NCBI GenBank assembly: GCA_050289385.1 | Contig: JBNKFQ010000155.1 | Location: forward strand, 1-19,006 | Direction of reading: 5' to 3' | DNA from: JBNKFQ01 sp050289385 | Lineage (GTDB): Bacteria; Pseudomonadota; Gammaproteobacteria; Pseudomonadales; Porticoccaceae | DNA length: 19,006 nucleotides | Program-made: the position numbers and the translations under genes | Notes under the pieces: generated by a model | Seen by the model: the letters and a program-made list of their open reading frames with translations, nothing else | Databases searched by the model: none | Told to the model about the DNA's origin: nothing | In this document: piece by piece, positions 13,424-19,006 of the stretch | How the letters are laid out: every line of letters begins with the position of its first letter | Numbering within the stretch: the first letter of the stretch is position 1

Positions 13424-15577
13424 CTACATATTGGTGACACCGCTCTCCTCGGGCGGCACCTGGTCAGTCACATCGTTAACACGGTTTTTCAGGAACTGAC
13501 CAAATTTGTCAGCAGGCAACGGTTTACTGCACAAATACCCCTGATACTGCTGGCCTTCCAGCTTTCGAATGAAATCGAGCTGTCCTTCTGTTTCTACACC
13601 TTCGGCAATAACTTCCAGGTTGAGGCTGTGGGCAAGAGCCATAACCGCTCGAACAATAGCGGCATCTTGTGTGCAGGATGTGACGCCCGACGTAAACGAG
13701 CGATCAATTTTTAAACTGTCTATAGGAAAGCTTTTCAGTTGTGACAGGTTGGAATACCCGGTGCCAAAATCGTCAATGGATATTCTTACGCCCATCTGAT
13801 GCAACTCATTTAGCAAGCCACGCGCGCTTCTCGGGTTTTGCATAACCGCACTTTCGGTAATTTCCAGCTCCAGATATCGGGCTTGCAAACCGGTGTCGCT
13901 CAATGCCCGTTTAACCACATCGATAAAGCTTTGCTGATTGAGCTGATAAGCGGACAGATTCACCGCTATTCGCATTTTTGGCAGTCCCTGATCTTGCCAC
14001 TCTCTCGCCTGGCGGCAGGCAGTGCGCAACACCCATTCACCCAGTGGCAATATCAGACCAGAGCCTTCAGCAATGGGAATAAATTCATCGGGTGAGATCA
14101 TACCCAGTTCGGGGTCATGCCATCTGGCCAGCGATTCGACACCCACAATCCGACCGGTTTTAACATCAATCTTGGGCTGAAAAGCAAGGTCAAGAGCGTC
14201 TCTGGCCAGCGCATCGCGGAGTTTGTTTTCCAGTTTGTTGCGCTGCCCAGCTATGGATATCATGCCCGGCTCAAAAAACTGGTAATTGTTTCGGCCAGCC
14301 TCTTTTGCGTAATACATAGCCGCGTCCGAACGCACCATCAGCTCGTGAATATCCTGCCCGTCTTTCGGGTAAAAACTGACACCCACACTCACTGAAATAC
14401 GTATTTCATGTCCGTCAATCAAAAACGCATCAATCATATTGCCAACCATACGTTTGACAACGTCTTCAGCCGAATTTTCAGTGGTGCCATCGGCCAGCAC
14501 TACCATAAATTCATCACCCCCGACGCGGGCGACAGTATCTGCCTCTCGCACAGACGCCTGCAAGCGCGCCGCCGCTTCCTGGATCAGCAAATCACCGATA
14601 TGGTGACCCAGAGAGTCATTTACTGTCTTGAACTTGTCCAAATCGATGAAAAGCACGGCAAACTCGCTTTTGTTGCGTTTGGCTCTTGCTATCGCCTGCC
14701 GAATGCGATCTTCCAGTAACAGGCGATTGGGCAGTCGAGTGAGCTGGTCGTGCATCACCATGGCCTGCAACTCTTCGTTGGCAATTTGCAGGGAATGGGC
14801 CAGTTCAGCGGTTCTTGATGCCAAATGCGCGTCATACAGCGACAAGGCGAGCGTGATCAGCATAATGAAGGTGGAAACCACCGCAACGATCAACGCCAGT
14901 TGCAACGGCGACATCAGATCAACGTCAACCATTACGGCGGTGCTGAGGGCAGAAAATTGAGCAGCCGCCATTCCGGTATAGTGCATACCGGCAATTGCTA
15001 TACCCATAACCGCCGCCACCATCAGGCGATACAATATCGGAGTGGGCGCCATCTGACGGCTGTCTGTTTCTGCGGGATTCAGTCGAAACGCAAGCCACAG
15101 CGCAGCGATAGATGCGCCTATCGCAATCGCAACCGAAGCAGTAAACAACCATGGGTCGTAGCTGATATCCATATCCATTATCATGGCCGCCATGCCCACA
15201 TAATGCATGGTACAGATGCCGAGCCCCATCACTATGCCACCGACCTGCAAGCGACGACGACCCATGGCACGGGTGTTAATCACCTTGAGAGCAACAGCAG
15301 ACGCCAGCACTGCCACCAGCATGGAAACAACCGTAAGCGGAATGTCATACCCCATTGGCATCGGCAGCACAAAGGCCAGCATGCCGATGAAGTGCATGGA
15401 CCATATACCGGTGCCCATGGAAAAAGCGCCGCCATATGCCCATATTTGCCGGGCTCGCCCGGTGCTGGCTTTTACTCGACCGGCGAGATCCAGTGCAGTA
15501 TAGGAAGCAATCACCGCTATTACATAGGAAAGAGCAACCAATGGTAAATTATACGTCCCTTCTATCACGGTATTCAT
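13424..15577 (-). CDS. MHYT-GGDEF-EAL cyclic di-GMP signalling membrane protein
   Basis: This 717-aa inner-membrane protein combines a sensor with both enzymes of cyclic di-GMP turnover. The N-terminal 250 residues are a seven-helix MHYT domain with MHFIGM, MHYVGM and MHYTGM motifs near residues 61, 124 and 198; such domains are proposed to bind a metal and sense a gas or redox signal. The GGDEF domain keeps GGDEF (353-357) and an upstream RxxD inhibitory site (READ), as in an active diguanylate cyclase. The EAL domain has ESL in place of EAL but keeps the catalytic glutamate, plus NLSAYQL, EITES, DDFGTG, KIDRSF, EGVET and QGYLCSKPL, so phosphodiesterase activity is likely. The ATG at 15577 has AGGAG eight bases upstream; the frame opens at a GTG three codons earlier. 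The gene appears monocistronic, with a promoter and a CRP-like site upstream. Confidence 0.95.
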   Translation of the reverse strand: MNTVIEGTYNLPLVALSYVIAVIASYTALDLAGRVKASTGRARQIWAYGGAFSMGTGIWSMHFIGMLAFVLPMPMGYDIPLTVVSMLVAVLASAVALKVINTRAMGRRRLQVGGIVMGLGICTMHYVGMAAMIMDMDISYDPWLFTASVAIAIGASIAALWLAFRLNPAETDSRQMAPTPILYRLMVAAVMGIAIAGMHYTGMAAAQFSALSTAVMVDVDLMSPLQLALIVAVVSTFIMLITLALSLYDAHLASRTAELAHSLQIANEELQAMVMHDQLTRLPNRLLLEDRIRQAIARAKRNKSEFAVLFIDLDKFKTVNDSLGHHIGDLLIQEAAARLQASVREADTVARVGGDEFMVVLADGTTENSAEDVVKRMVGNMIDAFLIDGHEIRISVSVGVSFYPKDGQDIHELMVRSDAAMYYAKEAGRNNYQFFEPGMISIAGQRNKLENKLRDALARDALDLAFQPKIDVKTGRIVGVESLARWHDPELGMISPDEFIPIAEGSGLILPLGEWVLRTACRQAREWQDQGLPKMRIAVNLSAYQLNQQSFIDVVKRALSDTGLQARYLELEITESAVMQNPRSARGLLNELHQMGVRISIDDFGTGYSNLSQLKSFPIDSLKIDRSFTSGVTSCTQDAAIVRAVMALAHSLNLEVIAEGVETEGQLDFIRKLEGQQYQGYLCSKPLPADKFGQFLKNRVNDVTDQVPPEESGVTNM

Positions 15578-15615
15578 TGCATGCACTCCTGGTTATTCTT
15601 GTTGAGCACTCGCTC

Positions 15616-15645
15616 AGTATAGGAGGTTTTGGTATTGGCTATCAA
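15616..15645 (-). promoter_or_regulatory. Sigma70-type promoter of the MHYT-GGDEF-EAL gene
   Basis: On the minus strand TTGATA (15645-15640) is followed after 18 bases by TATACT (15621-15616). Each hexamer matches the consensus in five of six positions. The predicted start lies about 30-35 bases before the ATG at 15577, with AGGAG between. Confidence 0.65.
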
Positions 15646-15714
15646 CTTGCATCTGGATCAGCAAATAGTCAAATGTTGCCAGCTTACCAGCCATAACAAC
15701 TATGATTCAAACAA

Positions 15715-15730
15715 TGTGATCGCCATCACA
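15715..15730. promoter_or_regulatory. CRP-like binding site
   Basis: TGTGA-TCGCCA-TCACA is a perfect match to the TGTGA-N6-TCACA consensus of CRP and Vfr, with supporting flanks (AA before, TA after). Its centre lies about 110 bases upstream of the predicted start of the MHYT-GGDEF-EAL transcript. The rest of the 15578-15927 gap is AT-rich and shows no gene. Confidence 0.6.
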
Positions 15731-15883
15731 TACATAATCACCGTATTTTTTTCCGTATATATACAAATAACCGGATTATCAAAAGAACCGGGCGCTATAG
15801 AATTAAATCAGAATTAACAAGTACTGGAAAAACGTTATTCGTTTTAATGTGAATTTTTTGAATAAAGACAGAAAGCAAGAAGC

Positions 15884-15905
15884 GGGGCATGAGTAAACAT
15901 GCCCC
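15884..15905 (-). terminator. Hairpin after the amidohydrolase gene
   Basis: GGGGCATG (15884-15891) and CATGCCCC (15898-15905) form a perfect 8-bp stem with a six-base loop, 22 bases after the amidohydrolase stop. On the minus strand the stem is followed by a T-rich, though not pure, tract (GCTTCTTGCTTTCTG), so termination is likely but may need help. Confidence 0.7.
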
Positions 15906-15927
15906 TTGTCAACCATTGATTATGCCA

Positions 15928-18900
15928 TCAGTGATGGTGAGGCATTCCCCCCATTATGCCCTTATCATCGTCCGCCCAGGATTCGTTCCAGTCAATGCCA
16001 TTGTAATCCTCAAGCTCCCAGAAAAATTTGCTGCGCGGTTTATTATAATTGCCCACTTCGTTCATTGTGAGAGAATCGTAGAGGCGACCATTTATCATGG
16101 TGTAGCGAATGGTATTGGTGTTGCGAATATTTTCCAGCGGATTTTTATCCAACACAATCAAATCGGCCAGTTTACCCACTTCCAGGGAGCCTACCTGATG
16201 ATCCACACCCAATGTTCTGGCTCCATTTATAGTGCCAGCTTTAAGAGCACCAAAGTTGCCCATACCTTCGGCCATCAGCCACATCTCCCAATGCAGATTT
16301 AAACCCTGGATTTGGCCGTGACCACCTGTGTTAACCAGAACACCAGCCTCATCGAGTTTTTTCAGAGAACGTGCCACCGACCGAAAGCCAACATCCCATA
16401 ATTCATCTGCCACATGCAGGCTCACCATGCCACGGGCATACGCCGGTGCAGCACCGCCACCCGGCAGAGGGCTGTATACGCTCAAGGTGTTTTGCACATA
16501 AGTCTTGATCTTGGGATCATCCCAGGGGCGCTCACTCTGCAAAATGTAGTTCTCACCGGAAATATCTCCACTGCTAACCACCAGAGTAGGTGTAGTAGCA
16601 GTACCGCCATGGGCCATTAATTGCACCAGGTCATCGTAATAATTGGCAAAGGGCAGTACATGCTCAATGCTGGTGTGTCCGTCCAGAATGGCGGCGATGT
16701 TGTTATATGAGTATATATCACCCTCGGGGGTGACCATCATATTTTCTTCCCGGGCGGCCCGGATAATCTGCTGGCGCTGGGACCGCATGGGCTGCAAATA
16801 ACTTTTTACATATAATCCACCCAGTGATTTTTTCCTGGCAATGGCGCGGCGCGCATCTGCCAGACTATTGATCGGGTTGTAGGCCCCTGCCATGGACGGC
16901 ATACCATAAACAATTCGGCCAGCATTTATCATCCGGGGCCCAACCATAATTCCGGCGCGATTCATTTCAGCAATTGCGTAGGCAGGGAAATCCAGTGACG
17001 ATGGATCAAAGTCGGTAGTAATACCAAAGGCCAGTGCCGCATAGTGATTTGGATGTTTTTGAGGAATCAAACCCTTGCTGAATATTCCAAGATGGCCATG
17101 CATATCAATCAACCCTGGCAACAGGGTCTTGCCGGTAACGTCGATCACTTTGGCATCTCCGGGAACGGCTACCTCACCAACTGGCCCTATTGCAACAATT
17201 TTATTGTTTTCCACTACCAAAGTGCCATTCTCGATCACCTCTTTTTCTTTCATGGTAATAATACGGCCATTGGTAAATGCAACTTTGCCTTTTGGCTTGT
17301 CTGCCCTTGTTTTGAGACCAATGGTCACAACGTCTGCGGCAGGGTTTTTCTGGTCGGCAAATCGGGTAGAAACATCGGCGTCAAACATACTGTCGCCCAA
17401 CATCCAGTATACGCGCCGCGAATCGGCTGACCATGTCAAATGAAACCCGCCATTGGTTGTCAGAGTTTCCATGGGAAGTTGCGGATTAGTGCTATCTACA
17501 TTGAGCACCGTACCTGTCTGACGCCACGGAATTACGTAATATTGATAATATTGTTTAAAAGACAACCAATTCTGGTCCGGGCTCAATCGAAGCTCAGTGG
17601 CGGTTTTGCTGGCAGCGTATTCGCGTTTATCCAGACCATTCAGGTCGACGCTTTCCAGTTTGACAACAGCGCCTTCTGCACTGACTTCCTTACGGTTGTA
17701 GAAAATACGCGTACCATCTGCGGAAAATTGGGGCATCTCAGCCGAGTCCACCAGAAATTCAGGCTTTCCACCCTTTGTGTCCACCGTGTACAAGCCCGGC
17801 TTGGCCCGGTAGCCACTCATCAGGTCGTCACCTTTCTGTATGGTGTAAACAATGGTATTGCCATCCGGAGAAAACGCCGGTGTTCTGATTGTGCCTCTAC
17901 TTGTCACCAACGTGCGGCTACCACGTCCATTAGGGCGCATAATTTTTAGTGCACTGCCCTTTTCGTCTTGCCAGGCAACATAGGCCATTTGCTTGCCGTT
18001 GGGGGACCAGCCAGGATCAAATTCAAACTCTTCCGCAGAGGTCAATCGCCCCGGCTTACCATTGGGCAACTGTTTTTCCCATAAGTGGCCAAGTGCATTA
18101 AAAATTAACTTGTTACCACGAGGTTCGGGGGCGATCTGCTGAATAGAGCGAACGGTTATATCATTGTATTCCAGATTATTTTTATATCGTAATGCTTTGG
18201 TAATACGGTGTTTAGCCGTTACTTTAAATGGAATATCACTGACAGACCCATTTTCTACATTAATCTTGAGCAGTTTGCCCTTTCCCCAAATCGCAATATG
18301 CTCGCCATCGGGGAACCAGTCATAACCGGGATAAAACCCGGTGCGATAAATTGACCCTAATGAGTCTCGATCCAAATCATCAAAAACAGGACGCTGCTCA
18401 CCGCTTTGACGATCGTAAACAAACAGTACTGTTTTATCTTTTACACGTCTCACAAAAGAAATTCGGTTATCGTCGGGCGAAATTTTTGCCGCAGTTGCAC
18501 CACCATAGCCTTTGAGCACACTTTTGATTTCACCGGTTTGGAGGTCGCGGCGATCAATACTGAAATTGGGCTGACCAGTGTTGATAAAAAAGCTGGCAGG
18601 ATTGGCCAGTTTGTTTGTGTAGTACAAATAACGTCCATCAGGGGAAAACTGTGCTTCATCAACAACGGTTTTAACATCCTCTGTTCCGACCAGCGTCTGA
18701 CCATTACCTCCCTGTGTGTGGTACATCACCAGATCCGGGAGTTTCGACAGATTAACAGGAAATCGTGTTGCGACCACATATTGTCCTTTGGGACCCCAGG
18801 CCGGGTGATGCATTTTATTCGTTGTTTCATGACTAATTTGACGCGCTTGCGACCCATCCAGACCGGCAATCCAGACGTTGTCACTGCCACTGGCATCGCT

Positions 18901-19006
18901 GATAAAAAGGATACTTGTGCCGTCCGGGCTGAACCTGGGTTGTTGTTGTAGCGCAGGCCCACCCAGAATCAGACGCGCCTCACCGCCAGAAGCCGGTATC
19001 GTATAA
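15928..19006 (-). CDS. TolB/WD40-like propeller fused to an amidohydrolase (5' end outside window)
   Basis: The frame is open from the right edge to the stop, about 1025 residues, so the first Met codon at 18813 is internal. The true start and a probable signal peptide lie beyond the window. The N-terminal two thirds carry repeated propeller blades of the PD40 kind (FSPDGTSILF, FSPDGRYLYY, ISPDDNRISF, FSPDGNTIVY, WSPNGKQMAY). The last 450 residues are an amidohydrolase of the imidazolonepropionase-like group. It opens with NGRIITM and GKTLLPGLIDMHGH; the metal-binding histidines fall at residues 572 and 574 counted from the 18813 codon. EHVLPF and GGHGQ follow, then the closing LGVDHQVGSLEVGKLADLIVLDKNP. 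The protein ends in PHHH. Exported members of this architecture are thought to hydrolyse peptides or amides, but the substrate is unknown. A hairpin follows the stop. Confidence 0.9.
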   Translation of the reverse strand, partial: YTIPASGGEARLILGGPALQQQPRFSPDGTSILFISDASGSDNVWIAGLDGSQARQISHETTNKMHHPAWGPKGQYVVATRFPVNLSKLPDLVMYHTQGGNGQTLVGTEDVKTVVDEAQFSPDGRYLYYTNKLANPASFFINTGQPNFSIDRRDLQTGEIKSVLKGYGGATAAKISPDDNRISFVRRVKDKTVLFVYDRQSGEQRPVFDDLDRDSLGSIYRTGFYPGYDWFPDGEHIAIWGKGKLLKINVENGSVSDIPFKVTAKHRITKALRYKNNLEYNDITVRSIQQIAPEPRGNKLIFNALGHLWEKQLPNGKPGRLTSAEEFEFDPGWSPNGKQMAYVAWQDEKGSALKIMRPNGRGSRTLVTSRGTIRTPAFSPDGNTIVYTIQKGDDLMSGYRAKPGLYTVDTKGGKPEFLVDSAEMPQFSADGTRIFYNRKEVSAEGAVVKLESVDLNGLDKREYAASKTATELRLSPDQNWLSFKQYYQYYVIPWRQTGTVLNVDSTNPQLPMETLTTNGGFHLTWSADSRRVYWMLGDSMFDADVSTRFADQKNPAADVVTIGLKTRADKPKGKVAFTNGRIITMKEKEVIENGTLVVENNKIVAIGPVGEVAVPGDAKVIDVTGKTLLPGLIDMHGHLGIFSKGLIPQKHPNHYAALAFGITTDFDPSSLDFPAYAIAEMNRAGIMVGPRMINAGRIVYGMPSMAGAYNPINSLADARRAIARKKSLGGLYVKSYLQPMRSQRQQIIRAAREENMMVTPEGDIYSYNNIAAILDGHTSIEHVLPFANYYDDLVQLMAHGGTATTPTLVVSSGDISGENYILQSERPWDDPKIKTYVQNTLSVYSPLPGGGAAPAYARGMVSLHVADELWDVGFRSVARSLKKLDEAGVLVNTGGHGQIQGLNLHWEMWLMAEGMGNFGALKAGTINGARTLGVDHQVGSLEVGKLADLIVLDKNPLENIRNTNTIRYTMINGRLYDSLTMNEVGNYNKPRSKFFWELEDYNGIDWNESWADDDKGIMGGMPHHH

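Noticed and set aside
14825..15547. 240-aa plus-strand ORF
   Set aside because: It is antisense to the MHYT domain of the c-di-GMP gene, is rich in histidine, arginine and asparagine as expected of a reverse-frame shadow, and has no recognisable motif.

Overview
This 19 kb window looks like the chromosome of a Gram-negative, probably marine or aquatic gammaproteobacterium. The grounds are a TonB-dependent outer-membrane receptor with a signalling domain, two ECF sigma factor/FecR pairs, a secreted esterase, a MHYT-GGDEF-EAL signalling protein, a sigma70-type promoter and a CRP-type operator. GC content is moderate, with AT-rich stretches around the transport genes. Every confidently called gene lies on the minus strand, so transcription runs from high to low coordinates. 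Taxonomy is an inference from gene content only.

Layout from the right edge, in the direction of transcription: (1) 19006-15928, a large secreted-type TolB/WD40-like propeller fused to an amidohydrolase, cut by the window edge and followed by a hairpin. (2) 15730-13424, a CRP-like site, a strong sigma70 promoter and a membrane MHYT-GGDEF-EAL protein with intact GGDEF and EAL signatures. (3) 13160-9203, a probable operon of a DUF819 membrane protein, an Ala-Glu-type dipeptide epimerase and an exported beta-lactamase-fold serine hydrolase, closed by a good intrinsic terminator. The trio suggests handling of peptides or dipeptides, perhaps murein-derived. (4) 9034-3651, a cell-surface signalling locus of ECF sigma, FecR-type anti-sigma, STN-domain TonB receptor and an exported alpha/beta-hydrolase esterase with a C-terminal TPR. 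The likely logic is that ligand binding at the receptor is passed through STN and FecR to release the sigma factor; the esterase would process the imported or bound ligand. (5) 3650-1605, a decayed stretch with a 129-bp imperfect palindrome, a frameshifted LysE-type exporter, the relic of an XRE regulator with its repeat-bearing upstream region, a scrap resembling the NAD-binding core of a 2-hydroxyacid dehydrogenase, a REP-like palindrome and one unrecognised small ORF. (6) 1604-46, a second ECF sigma/FecR pair whose partner receptor is expected just beyond the left edge.

The most interesting parts are the palindrome at 3502-3630, the epimerase/DUF819/hydrolase operon with a tandem repeat at the epimerase stop codon, the STN receptor-esterase-TPR operon, the CRP-like site upstream of the c-di-GMP gene, and the relic region between the two sigma/FecR loci. 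I found no tRNA, rRNA, CRISPR array, intact transposase or phage gene. I did not find a clearly new system; the unknowns above are the best candidates.
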